Origin: Membranipora membranacea | Lineage: Eukaryota > Bryozoa > Gymnolaemata > Cheilostomatida > Membraniporidae | NCBI GenBank assembly: GCA_914767715.1 | Contig: OU612065.1 | Coordinates: forward strand, 6,140,001-6,200,000 | Direction of reading: 5' to 3' | Length of the DNA stretch: 60,000 nt | Program-made: the position numbers and the translations under genes | Part shown: positions 48,961 to 60,000 of the stretch, piece by piece | Numbering within the stretch: position 1 is the first letter of the stretch | How the letters are laid out: each line of letters begins with the position of its first letter | Notes under the pieces: model-generated | Told to the model about the DNA's origin: nothing | The model's database searches: none | The model's input: the letters and a program-made list of their open reading frames with translations, nothing else

Positions 48961-50522
48961 AATATATATATATATAATAACCAATAAGAATTTCAAGACA
49001 AGTGTGTATTTAATTTTTGGCACCATTGTTATTTAACTATTTCTTACTTTCAGACCAATTATCATGTTGGGTTTTGTTTACGGAAGTGACATAGACATCA
49101 TGGAAACTCCCACAGCATGAATTGCTCCCTGTGTTTTTCAATACCAAGCACTAATGGAGCGTATTGTTTGTGGTGTTATTGATTTATCGACCCGCTTGGA
49201 TTTCATGTGTCCAACCATAAAGGCATCCATTTTGGAAAGGTAAGTAAATACACAGATCTTTGATATGATAAGTGTAAGTCATCAAAACTAGTAGCCATAC
49301 ACAACAAACTATCATTGTATGTGCTTCAGCAAGGAGTATATCATCCCTTGGAAAAGTGGTTAGGAGCAAACTAGTGTGACTTTTGGAGTGTCAGTCAGAT
49401 CAATGCAGAGTTCATTGTTTAAACAGAACTATGATGAGTCTTTTATCTCGCTGATTTATAATGTCAACCTGTCACTGCTATCTGCATTTTCTTTTGTATT
49501 TTCTTTTGCATTTTCTTTTGCATTTTTAATCATTCATTTTTATGTCTAGCCAGTGCTTTCCTGTATTGACCTTCAGAATTGAGTACCTCAGTGGGTAAAG
49601 TCTCCATCTCCAGTAACTCAAGTAGCCTGTCTTGATAAGCGTTGTTTCTGGAGGGGGGGGGGGGTTGTCGACAAAAAGCTTGTCAATGTTGAGTACAGAA
49701 CCAGCAGTTATATGACTTTGCTGTTGTTGGTCAAGTCACTTCGCTGCTAAGTTGTTGGGTATAAAGAATGAAGGCTGGTGATAGAGTGTGTTGGACTGAG
49801 GGATGTAGAAATGTGACGGGTGTATGCGGAATAATGAGGAATAGCTTGCAGGCTTGATGCATTTTGTGGGGATAGTATTATTGGTATGGTGATACAGGCT
49901 AAAGATCTTGATTTGCCTTTCATAATGTTGTCATATCGATGGTATGGTCACCCAGTATGTGATTGAATTCTCGTGAACACTAGCTAGGTTTGGTAAACAG
50001 TTACTGCTATCGGAATAAGGGTTTGATCTTAGTTTTAGCTGGTTTTAGTAACCTTCTGTTTTTCATGGTTGGTAAATCTGTCAGTAGTCATGCTGGCATA
50101 CTTTACCTTCCATTCAGTGCTTTTGAATATATGTTATGTTTACTCTAAGTTGAAAGCAACCACGCTCTCGGAAAGAACATGTTTGTTTACTTCTGTCTCA
50201 TTGTCATAGTGTGCAGCAGTATGCTTTACCCCTTAATTTCAGACCAGTCTACATTACATCACAGAGGCAGAATGGTCATAAGTACAAAGTAGTGAAAGAT
50301 AATGCTTGTTGGTTCTGTTGTCCGCCTAATGTGGCAAACACTAGCGATCTGACCTGGTTCATGTCAGCTACACATCGTTCTAGTAACAACGGCCCAACAA
50401 CTTGTATTCAATGTACCGCAATTCTCATATACAAAACACTAATAAATGAGACTTATCCCAACTATATAGTCAAATATTGCTCAACTGCAACTGCTGTTAT
50501 ATCTTTGTACCTTTTGTTTTAG
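48961..50522. other. Intergenic region upstream of the SRPBCC gene
   Basis: It holds a short tandem repeat of TGCATTTTCTTTT-like units (49488-49530) and a 12-base G run near 49655. An open frame at 50211-50522 abuts the next start codon but has no recognisable domain and is more likely 5' UTR or chance. Confidence 0.45.
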
Positions 50523-52625
50523 ATGGCTTTTGGGGCACCAGAAATTACAGCAGCGGTGATTTTTGCAGTGCTAGCTGCATTGTTTATGCTAGAGTTATCT
50601 CCCAGACAGGAGGATGGAGTTGTTGAACTTGGTCAAACCCAAGTAGTCCTCATATCAAAGTGTGGGAGGGTATTTTCACACATAAGCGATGTTTCTACTT
50701 ATCCAACTGTAAGTGTGATATTTATGATTTTACTTGTACATCAACACACTCATTTGTGAAAGTGTTGAGTTGTTTGTATTCCATTCAACCAACTGGGCCT
50801 AGGTGTTGATATTAGCGCCTTAAACACAATAACAAACCTGCTAATAAAATTCGTTTCATGCAATGTGCAACATTTCAAGATGTCACAGAAGAGGGAACAT
50901 TGGTAGAAAAGAATAGAAATATCATTTGCTTGCAATGAATCTAAGTACCACAATACAATTCTTGTGTAATATACCTCAAATACAATAGAAAGGATAGTAC
51001 CACAAATATTAAATAAATTACATGAACTTCTGATACCTGATGTGAAGTCCTACTGCAACAGAACTCTACTAGTTTTCAGTGTGTTGATTGTTGTGAATTT
51101 TTTTGCAGTGCTGAAATTTCACAACCTTACTTAACTGGTGTCTTGTAGCAACAATATGACTCTCACCAGGCTAACAAACCAGCTCAAATAAATGTCACAA
51201 CAATGTTATTGCGTAGCCTAACATCATTTTCCACAAAAAGGTTTGCTAAATATCAACACATTTGACCTTTGATTGAGCGTGTTAGCTTCGGGGGTGTTAA
51301 AGCTTGACAAGCTCTTGTGTATGAATAGTGTGTAAGCTATGCTGCATGTAGACAGCCGATTGACTTTCATTTTGCTGTCAAGTAATCCACTGTGCTCACA
51401 CTGACACATTTAAATATTGTGTCGCTTCTGTTGATGATATTTCAATTAGTTATTTGAGTGCAGACATTGTTTATCATAATATGATAAACAATGTCTGCAA
51501 TATAGATATTAAATTAAGAATGTGTTGTTACTTTTAGTGGTTTCCCGGTATAAGAAATGTCACTGCTGAGAAGCCCGGGCCTGTTGAGACTGGTAAAAAA
51601 TACGAAGAGTACACTGAGTTTCCCATAGTAGGTAAGAATCAGATCTTTCAATCTTAAATATGTAGATGTGAGATACACATAAACCTATATAAATACTTAG
51701 TTAAATGGTGATACATTAGACAAATAGACATAGCTGTCAATATTGTGACTTAATATCTTTGCGTGTATCAGCAGGGGGGATATCGGCTATCATTTACATT
51801 TACTACATTGTATAGTTGTCCACTCTTTATTATGGAGAGAGCAACTCTGTATATGGTGTTCGATTTCCCACTGATCTCATTCATGTAGCGAAACAATTAT
51901 GGCAGAAGCAAATTAAGATATTGATACATGAGATTTAAGTGTTTGGCCGGTAGATATAAAGTCACAATATGCCATCTTCTAAGATTCATGTGGATTGAAT
52001 TCATTGCTTTATTGAAGCAGAAACATCTAACCAGTATTGGTTAGACTTATATCAACTGATGCAAACAATGTAACATTGCTAACAATGCGGTAGTTGCATC
52101 ATTATACCCATTTCTTATTTTATATCAGGCGATATAGCGAGACCTGTACTGGTCATATCATACATAGCAGATAAACGGATTCAGTGGATGTATAATGACT
52201 GGAGCAAAATTGTGATCACAGTCGAAGTCACCCAGACTACCAATGATAGATGCTTAGTGGAATTCAACTCTGGCTCCAAACGTACCAGCTACCTCTATCA
52301 TGTAAGATCTTACTACTTTCTATAAATAACCTATGGAAACGGAGAGTGAACTTAAGTGATTTCTCATTGTACTTTACCCTTACTGCACTTGTACTTGTAC
52401 TTTTTGCTCATTGTTTGTGCCATATAACCTTCTTTTAAAATCTAACTGAACATGTGGAAGGCATTGATATTTAATGTCTAACCAAAAGCAAGTTTATTAT
52501 ACTTCTGAACTTTCTATTTACAGATATTTTATGGAATACCCATGAGAATTATGTATGCTCTTAAAGGCAGACACGCCATGTTTGCAGTTCGCTCTTTGTT
52601 CAATGATAACAGTGCACATTTTTAA
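50523..52625 (+). CDS. Single-pass membrane protein with an SRPBCC/START-like (polyketide cyclase-type) domain
   Basis: Four exons join in frame to 184 residues: 50523-50708, 51538-51631, 52129-52301 and 52524-52625 (TAA). An N-terminal hydrophobic helix (about 8-24, ITAAVIFAVLAALFML) is followed by a stretch shaped like a polyketide-cyclase/START-like hydrophobic-pocket domain: an opening strand (QTQVVLISKCGRVFSHISDV), the 'Y-P-x-W-x-P' turn (STYPTWFPGIRNV), a Gly-Lys-x-Y-x-E strand (TGKKYEEYTEFPIVG), and later beta strands ending in a C-terminal helix (RIMYALKGRHAMFAVRSLF). Such folds bind lipids or other small hydrophobic ligands. The helix could be a signal anchor, with the domain either lumenal or cytosolic. 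I do not recognise a named orthologue. AATAAA signals follow at 53028 and 53040. Confidence 0.82.
51459..51499. repeat. Perfect 19-bp-arm palindrome just before exon 2 of the SRPBCC gene
   Basis: TGCAGACATTGTTTATCAT is followed by AAT and its exact inverted complement. It ends 38 bases before the acceptor-defined exon at 51538, so it would form a hairpin in the pre-mRNA in the branch-point zone. Confidence 0.9.
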
Positions 52626-53806
52626 GTGAGGAGATTACAACAACGGTCACCGTAAAACACCCTGTCCCCAACAAAGGTAGGCAATGATGTGATCTAGAAT
52701 CGCAATTTTAGCGCAATTTGTTCATGATTTATTTATTCAATTGATTTTCTGAAATTACTTTTTGACTCACTCACTGGTTGCTGTTTTACCTTACTTAAAG
52801 GTTTTTTGTTGTTGTAATGGTGTAATCTCCGTCTCAAACATGAATGTCTCAAACCTGAATTCCGTCCATCCATTTTTTCGACCTGACACCAGATCATATT
52901 TGGCGTACCAACGGTATGACTGGGGACTGACATAATATTTCTTTTAAGAAAACCCGATGACAAATGCCACTATATTTTGTGGAAGCTTTTACTTTGATTA
53001 ACAAATGAACCTAGCGAGGATTTGTTCAATAAAACGTTCAATAAACCAGAATATATATACATTAGAAAATTGCTATTTCGTCTAGTGTATATCATATAGA
53101 AATGACACTACACAGCCCAGAGAAAATAGTCCACTCAAGTTAACATGTTGTTGATAATGTCATCTGTCTCGGTAAAGTCCATAAGCATATATAATATTAT
53201 ATTTTATGTGTATGGTAAAACCAATCCATGACGTTACGTCTTGCTGTCTCATCACTCATGAAATCTGGATAATTGGCTAATGAATGAATTGCATGCTGCA
53301 TTTTACATATAATAACATCTAAAGAGCAGATGTAAGGGAACGGTTTCCTGGAATAAAAGCCTTCAGGAAATTTACATTCATACACTTAAGCTTTCTGTCA
53401 ATTTCAGTATCAGCATCATGCAAACTGATGGAAATGGAGCTCCAAATACCGTTATTCCATGTAACATGTTGTAGTCTACTCTGCGAAATGAGGGTCACCA
53501 TATGTGCAGTTATGATACCTTCATACATATTTAATCTTTCTCATTCTTCGTTGTTATTGAATTCCCATCAGGGAGCCTCAATCGTCCAATTAATGTACGA
53601 CAGAGACATCATTGTGGATTATTGAGTTTCTGTCAGTGAGCTTAGTAATATATGAGACAGTGCTTACGGCAGCATGGGACTTTAGAACAGGACAACAACT
53701 CACATCAAATTATCTGTGATAAGGTTAATGTAGATTATCTGTTTTACAATATGCTCTGGTGGCGCCACTTTCCCTCCTGATTTTCTTTCACTTACTTGGC
53801 AACGAG
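52626..53806. other. Intergenic region between the SRPBCC and EGF/laminin-G genes
   Basis: It contains the SRPBCC 3' UTR and two + strand AATAAA signals (53028-53033 and 53040-53045). Overlapping open frames on both strands at 53197-53625 show no domain and look spurious. Confidence 0.5.
53028..53045 (+). terminator. Paired AATAAA polyadenylation signals for the SRPBCC gene
   Basis: Two AATAAA hexamers lie 12 bases apart, about 400 bases after the stop codon. They are the first good candidates downstream. Confidence 0.45.
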
Positions 53807-56800
53807 ATGAAGGGAATGTCGGTTTTGATCACACAGCTCAATTTGTCTATTATTGTCTTTGGTAAGTAAAATTTGTATTTATTGTCATAGACTTGCATTT
53901 CAATATCTCCAAGGATGGCTAAGAACAGTGTCATTACAAATAGTTAAATTAAATCCTTGTATGAGCCATTGGTCTCCGATTACAATTCTGGATTTGCTCT
54001 TTGATCTAAGTATTACTTATCCAACTGTATTTTGATATTGACATTTGACATTGTTGTGCAAACAAGATCTTCCTCATCGTGTTAGATACAATTGTTTTTT
54101 TTTCACGTCTCATTTAAATTCTGCAGCACTCAGTTTGGAAGGGGCGCCTCAAGCTGATCGCAGAGCTGGTAAACCTCGCTACCGTGTATATCAAAGTCAA
54201 CGAGAGAAGTCGGCTCAGACTTGTAACTTAGTTTGTCACAATGGTGGACAATGCTTTTCTGATGTGGTGGAGAATGTACCACCGCGTTGCCTGTGCAAAA
54301 TTGGGTATGGAGGCAGGATGTGTGAGCAGTGTAAGTTTTTAGAGCTACTCTAATCAACGCAACGCTCTCCCAGAGAAAACTTTGTGTGGCAGTGCTGTTG
54401 GTAACATAGTAGGATATGGATGTTGTATTTTGATTCCTTCTATTCACATCCCATTTGAACTGCAACACATCTACTCTCAGCTGGGAGATTGGCCATTCAA
54501 TTTGAATTGTGTTACAATGTTTTAGTGTTGAGAGCTGAGTTGCCACTGTTCTCAGGATTCAGCTTCCTCGAGCTTGGCTCTGCCTCCACACTGCTGGTGA
54601 AAAGGAAGCAGTTTGAAATTAATCTCAAGTTCATACCCTACAAACTTAGCGGACTGATTCTTTATATTGGGAGCAGTGGTACTGAGTATGCTGCTCTATC
54701 ATTAGTCAACGGCTCCATTATTTTCAGGTGAGAAAACTTGAGTTCATTGAGTTAAACCTTTAGGAATTCTTGTTGAGGGAACAGATTTTTGTTTCAAGAA
54801 GACTTCATATTTTATGCTATCTAAACATATTTTCACCTCTCTGAACGTACGTGGATATCAAATCAATCGCAACTATCAACACAAAACGTGATTACAATAG
54901 AGTATTGTAGCTTGTGAAGCTTTGACTGATATCTGTAGGTTTAACTGTGGAGCGGGCTCTACAGAGATCCAGTCATACGAGGAGCTAAATATCGGGGTAA
55001 CTGTTGACATTACGCTGAGGCTCGTCAGCAATATGGGATACCTGTCAGTAAATAATGAACAAGATATCAGAGGCAGAGCACATGTATGTACACCATTTTA
55101 TATTATCTATTTCTCACTTGTTTTCTCAGTTTTGAAATGGAAAGAATTTCTAATTAGCTTATTGTGAGTTACCTGAGATGTCATATTGGAAATGCATTGA
55201 GAGTCTAGCTTGGCAGACACCGGCAGCCCAATATTTTTGTAGAAAAGATGGCTAGGAGTTTCCTCGTGATTAATTAGATATGGCACTTGAATTAGTGTAA
55301 AGTTTTCTCCCATTCGTTTGGCTATTGGCTGCTGCATTGGGATGGAATTATGTGGTGCTGCTAATGAAATACCATTATCACAAGTCCAGTAAAAATATCC
55401 TATTAATTTTTTTTTATAAATATAACGTAACTTTATCGTGTTACGAATTAAAATTTCATGTTGGTCTAAATAGTAAACCATCCCCACACGAATAGAAGTG
55501 TGTACGCAATATTGAAGTCACACATGTTGTACCGATTGACTCATTCAGCGTAATAATTAAATTGGAAAGTTCAACGTAGGTTAGTGGTAAAATTAAAAAT
55601 TTATGAGTATAGCTTTCACATGGGAGTCTAATTTTTGTACTCATTGGAACACCCAACTAAAAAGAATAGTTCTGATATTCTATTGCAAATCATACACCAA
55701 ATAAATTTGGTATGTTTAGATCATCTTTTTTTCAATTCAAAGATTTCTGATACAGTTGTAAAAAGGGCCAAATAATTCTGACATTATCTTCTCTTGTTCA
55801 TATATTATTATCATCCGTTCAATTTGTACAACCGACTCCCTCCTACCAAGGAGTAACTGATATTTGACAATAAAAAGATTAATTCAGTATTTTGTCTCAG
55901 AACTCAGATACACCGAAACAATGAATTATTAAAAGAATCCATTTTTTTATCAAACACACCTACTTTTCTTTTACTAATTTTAATTACCCAAACTAGGTGT
56001 TGGTTTATCTTTTCTCATTCGGTACCTCACATCATTTCAAAACATTATATACTAACCTGGTTTATGACTACCAAACTACTTCAAGCTGTTTAGGATTGCA
56101 AACTGTAGTGTGATGCGCCACCATTATTCTCCCCCTCCATATTACTCCCCCCCTCATTACTCCCCCCTCATAACTACCCCCCCTCATAACTACCCCCCCC
56201 CTCATAACTACCTCCCCCTCATAACTACCCCCCCCCCCCCCTCATAACTACCCCCCTCATAACTACCCCCCTCATTACTCCCCCCCCCTCATAACTACCC
56301 CACCTTAACTCCTCTTGCCATTAGTCTCCAAACCATTCTCTCTACAAAGCAAGGAAAAACATCCAATTTTTGTTGCCAAATTGAAATATCTTGTTCATGT
56401 ACATTACTGTTGTGTTAACCTTTGAACTAAATTTCAATTTTAATTAAAAACTCTAGAGGTTCGTCAACTCCTTGGATGTCCGTGGTAATCTCTTTCTGGG
56501 CGGACACAGAGACATGAGCGGAATTTCTTGGCAGACCAGAACTGAAAGAGGATTTGCCGGATGTATATTGTCCATGGTACATGATGGGAGAAAACTTGAT
56601 CTTTCTTACAAGTCAGGATTACTTAATATTGTGGCAGGACTAGATATAGGTATGATTCAAAATATTCTCTTTCTATTTATTCAAAGTTGAATGCCCGTAC
56701 ATACACTTGTACCTAAACTTATGCATCTGTATGCCTAATGATAGACTAGAGGAAAAAAATACCAAAAGGTATGAAAACAACGCATTTCCTCACAAAACAA

Positions 56801-59440
56801 AAAGGAATGAAAAAATACATTTTTCAAGTCAATTATTTTTGCTGATCATTTTAACTGTCTCTTCTACCTATCCGGCAAGTTCTCTGCCTGCTGAACCGTT
56901 TAATATGCTGTTATTTGGTGCACTCAAAAACATATATCTTTTCTCAAGTTATTTTCAGAAATACAGAGATGGTTAAAAAGTTGTAAAACGTCTGCTCTGA
57001 TTTTAGGGAACTGTGCATCAGATGTCTGTAATGAGAACCTGTGTCAGTCGTCTGACAGCCGATGTCTACCAGAGACACCGTCGTCTTACAGGTGTCTGTG
57101 CCCTGTCGGTAGATCAGGGGCGTCATGTGAACGAGGTGAGAATCCCGCCATCACTCTACTATATTTTAGAATACGGGGATTCCTCATTAATATAACTTAT
57201 TGCCAGAATTGATTGAGATGGTGTAACGGGTTTTGCAATCCAGCCTTGTTCTCAGACAGAAAAAATATAGTTCTTAATGAATAGACTTTTTTGTTGAAAC
57301 CCCTGAAGACAGTCAGCACTTAGTGAGAGAATCCCTTGCTATAAATAGATATAGCTGTGCATCATATAACTTGGGTACCCATGGGAAGAGATATGATCAT
57401 TATTAATGAGAGAAGGTAAACTAAAGTCAAACTGTAGCCAATTGACTACAAAACTAGTGGACTTTTAACCCCTCAAGGTCGTTGGCCGTAAAGTAATCGC
57501 AAAATTACAGTTAGTGTCTCATTAGGAAGGAGGACATTGGAAGGGGTATAAAAACATAACCTGTCCTTTCAATAATTTATACTGTAATTCAAACTACAAA
57601 AGCAGGTCCGATACCGGGATATTTCAAGAATTTACAATAAGATCAACATTTCTACTTTCTTCAGACGAATACATAGACGATACATCATACATATCCAGAT
57701 TTACTGGAGATTCGTTTCTGTTATATAACTCTATACCTCAGCCGGTTAATGCTTTCACACGGATCGTCATGAGCATTAAACCAGTCAGCAGCGAAGGTCT
57801 GCTGTTCTACACCGGCTCAGCTCTGGCTCCTGATGTGGACTTCTTATTAGTGAAGTTAGAAGGAGGGCAGGTGGTTGTCAGTATGGACCTCGGAACTGGG
57901 AGCATGGAAGTTCGGTAAGTTAGCATACACTCATCACACTACCAGCAGTCACATATGTAATAATTCTAATAAGTTACAGTGGACAAAGGTTTTTTAGATG
58001 GGATGATACACAAAGGAATATTATAGACAACTTTATTTGTAGAAAGTCTCATAAACTTGCCTGCCCGAAGGATGCTTTAGATTCACATATGGACAACATG
58101 AATTATGCAGAATGGAACAAACAGTCAGTAGATTGCGTATGTCTGATCAAACAATAAACCATGCCTCTGGGTCCCCTGTGAGATTGTTTTGGCATCTGTG
58201 TAGTTTCCTAATATAAATGTGTATGTGACGTATCTCCCCGCCGTCACCTGTCCACTGCTCAGTCCCTTGGTACCCATACCATATGACTTACCTCATCAAT
58301 GGGAACTTGTCCAGGTCAATTTCAATCCCCTGACTCAACGACGCATAGGGCATATGAGGTAATACTTTTTAACACCTCATACTTTACATTGTAATTACCC
58401 AAGCTTGAGTAGGTGTTTTCAACAGGCATTACAGAGAACACTCTAAAGAAGCCGCTGCTTTCACCATGTTTATTGATATGACGTGACTTTTGCCTGTGAC
58501 ATAGAAAGGAAATCCTGGTTTTATTTATAGATCCAAAAACATTCTGCTCTTGGAAACATGGAGTGAGGTGATTATTGAAAGGGCATCACAAAATTTCAGC
58601 TTGATTCTTAACGGTGTTCTTGTCGGAAGCAATCAAACAACTGGTGGTTATATTGAGCTCAACACTAATGGAGAGATTTATATCGGTGAGAATAATACTG
58701 TGACCAAGATACACTTGCTTCGTAATGTCATTTTTAGATTGAGCTTGCTATGACTTGAGGTGTTATTGTGACTAACCATGATGATGATGGCTGACCAAAC
58801 ATGTTGCTCGCGCAGCTGACCTCTCATCCCAACCACTCTTTGTTATCAGGCTGATCTCTTTTGCTTAAATGAAAAGGCCATAAAGTTTGCTAAATTTTCC
58901 CTCCCCCCCAAAAAAAAACATTGGGAAATTAGCTGGTCTATTCACGAGGTTACTTATAAGTTATATTATGATTTCTGTTATAGGAGGACATGTGGATTTG
59001 GATGTTACTTCTCCCAAAGCAGCGATCACTACGATGTTTGAAGGGTGCATTCATAAGGTAGCTATAAATATGAGAACTATTAACCCCACCTGTCTTACCA
59101 GGTTAAAGTTTTGTGTCTGTAATATAGTTTTTATTATGTAATGTAATGTAATGCAGAAACAGTAGATGTGCAGTGCAGGTTTAATTCATCAATTTTCCTC
59201 ATTTCTAATTCTAACCCCTGTCTTTGGTTCAACTCAACATATTATATCACAATCAGATATCAGTGAATGGGGTGCCTATGTTGGTGAAGGATGCATACAG
59301 CGGTATGAATGTGGACTCTTGTTCTCATGCGTGTCAGACCAGGGGTGTATGTGGTGAGCTGGGCCGCTGTGTACCAGAGGGAGATGACTTTAGTTGTGCC
59401 TGTCCGCTCCACTACTCAGGTCCGACATGTGAAGACCCTG
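53807..59440 (+). CDS. Secreted EGF-like/laminin-G domain protein (agrin/EGFLAM/EYS-like), 3' end outside window
   Basis: Ten exons join in frame to 530 residues: 53807-53861, 54127-54330, 54526-54727, 54939-55083, 56457-56649, 57007-57135, 57665-57914, 58531-58685, 58984-59057 and 59257-59440, the last ending at a GT donor, so the protein continues. Order: signal peptide (1-22; MSVLITQLNLSIIVFALS), EGF1 (about 50-86; CHNGGQCF ... CLCKIGYGGRMC), laminin G 1 (87-266; FSFLELGS, GNLFLGG, GFAGCI), EGF2 (267-309), laminin G 2 (310-490; FTRIVMSIKP, GLLFYTG, FEGCIHKISVNG), EGF3 (about 490-530; CPLHYSGPTC). Domain boundaries coincide with phase-1 introns, as in shuffled extracellular modules. It alternates like the C-terminal half of agrin, pikachurin and eyes-shut, which act in basement membranes and synaptic clefts. 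The family cannot be fixed without the rest; no Ig, kunitz or follistatin module is seen. Confidence 0.9.
55084..56456. other. Intron 4 of the EGF/laminin-G gene
   Basis: This 1.4 kb intron splits the first laminin G domain. Apart from the C-rich minisatellite near its 3' end it shows nothing coding; the minus-strand open frames at 55107-55656 look spurious. Confidence 0.5.
56130..56304 (+). repeat. C-rich minisatellite
   Basis: About eleven degenerate units of the type C(5-14)TCATAACTA or C(5-8)TCATTACT follow one another. The complementary strand has many G5+ runs and could form G-quadruplexes. It lies in intron 4 of the EGF/laminin-G gene, about 150 bases before the next exon. Confidence 0.85.
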
Positions 59441-59476
59441 GTAAGAGTAAGACCAGTTACTTAGATGTAGTATCAA

Positions 59477-60000
59477 GGTAGAGACAAGGGGGTCAGCAAA
59501 TATCAACTTTCTATACACCGTTGGAAAGCTGTCGAAATCCTGATCATTAAGAGCTCATCAGAAATGACATTGGATGACGTTGCGTCATTTTTATCAAGGA
59601 AATGAGGCCGAAAAGGATGTTTTTAGCAAAGCCTGTGGCTGAGCTAATTTGATTGCTAGAAATTTCAAAACAAGTTATATTTATTCTTCGAGGTATAGTT
59701 CATCCTTATTTTTGACTGAAAATAATATATGATGCTCCCAAAGTGGCTTACTACGTCACGTCATGATGTGAGTGATTTTTTAAATTTGATGAAATAATGT
59801 GAAATTTAAAGCAACGATTTGAGATAGATTAAATAAGTAATAACCAAATTTTTTTTGCTATTTTCCACCGATGGACCGATTAAATGACACACACTCCAAT
59901 TTTCAGCAGTATAAAAAATTTATCAAGATCAGCACAGACCGCCAAAAGTAGATACATTTTGCGTCATTTTTCCAAAACGCCAAACATGCCGTTAAAATGA
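59477..60000. mobile_element. Diverged, edge-truncated relative of the TTAA-flanked MITE
   Basis: Starting at GGTAGAGACAAGG, the sequence aligns in order with the left arm of the element at 46784: AATATCAACTTTCTATACAC, CGTTGGAAAGCTGTCG, GATGACGTTGCGTCATTTTT and AAGGAAATGAGGCCGAAAAG. The similarity fades after about 150 bases. No TTAA is seen at its left end, and the right end lies beyond the window. It sits in an intron of the EGF/laminin-G gene. Confidence 0.65.

Noticed and set aside
50211-50522. 103-codon frame with several Cys directly before the SRPBCC start
   Set aside because: No zinc-finger spacing I can match, and it ends exactly at the next start codon. It is more likely 5' UTR or chance.

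Overview
The window is nuclear DNA of a multicellular animal. It is AT-rich, its genes are split by GT-AG introns of roughly 150 to 2,300 bases, and it encodes Smoothened, a cGMP-dependent protein kinase, a MOF-type histone acetyltransferase, an organic-anion transporter and an EGF/laminin-G secreted protein. Compact genes, short introns and proteins that look equally distant from all vertebrate paralogues suggest an early-branching marine invertebrate (a sponge or cnidarian). The sequence alone does not settle the phylum.

Layout. 319-5296 (+): the 3' part of an SLCO/OATP transporter, cut by the left edge. 6029-9427 (-): a protein with four phospholipid-scramblase/Tubby-like repeats in one very long exon. 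9514-10386: a decayed non-LTR reverse transcriptase. 11590-17596 (-): a complete 12-exon Smoothened. 19735-21856 (+): a five-exon EFCAB9-like EF-hand protein, head to head with Smoothened. 22779-25156 (+): a three-exon KAT8/MOF acetyltransferase. 25718-45268 (-): a 16-exon cGMP-dependent protein kinase, tail to tail with KAT8. Its 10.7 kb ninth intron holds a foldback element and a 9.4 kb head-to-tail array of 11 Helitron-like elements. 45269-50522: gene-poor DNA with several inverted-repeat elements and a second reverse-transcriptase scrap. 50523-52625 (+): a small membrane-anchored SRPBCC/START-like protein. 53807-59440 (+): the 5' part of a secreted EGF/laminin-G protein, cut by the right edge.

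Exon models were built by hand from GT-AG sites. Every model keeps one open frame with matching intron phases through all joins: 822 aa for SMO, 252 for EFCAB9, 412 for KAT8, 827 for the kinase and 184 for the SRPBCC protein. This is strong internal support.

The genes do not form an operon. Two themes recur. Smoothened (Hedgehog signalling, ciliary in vertebrates) and EFCAB9 (CatSper calcium sensor of the sperm flagellum) share a 2.1 kb divergent upstream region. Non-autonomous mobile DNA is abundant and structurally diverse: Helitron-like, TTAA-flanked, TA-flanked, CAGGG-ended and near-perfect palindromes. The most unusual structures are the tandem Helitron-like array inside the kinase gene and the four-repeat scramblase-like protein.
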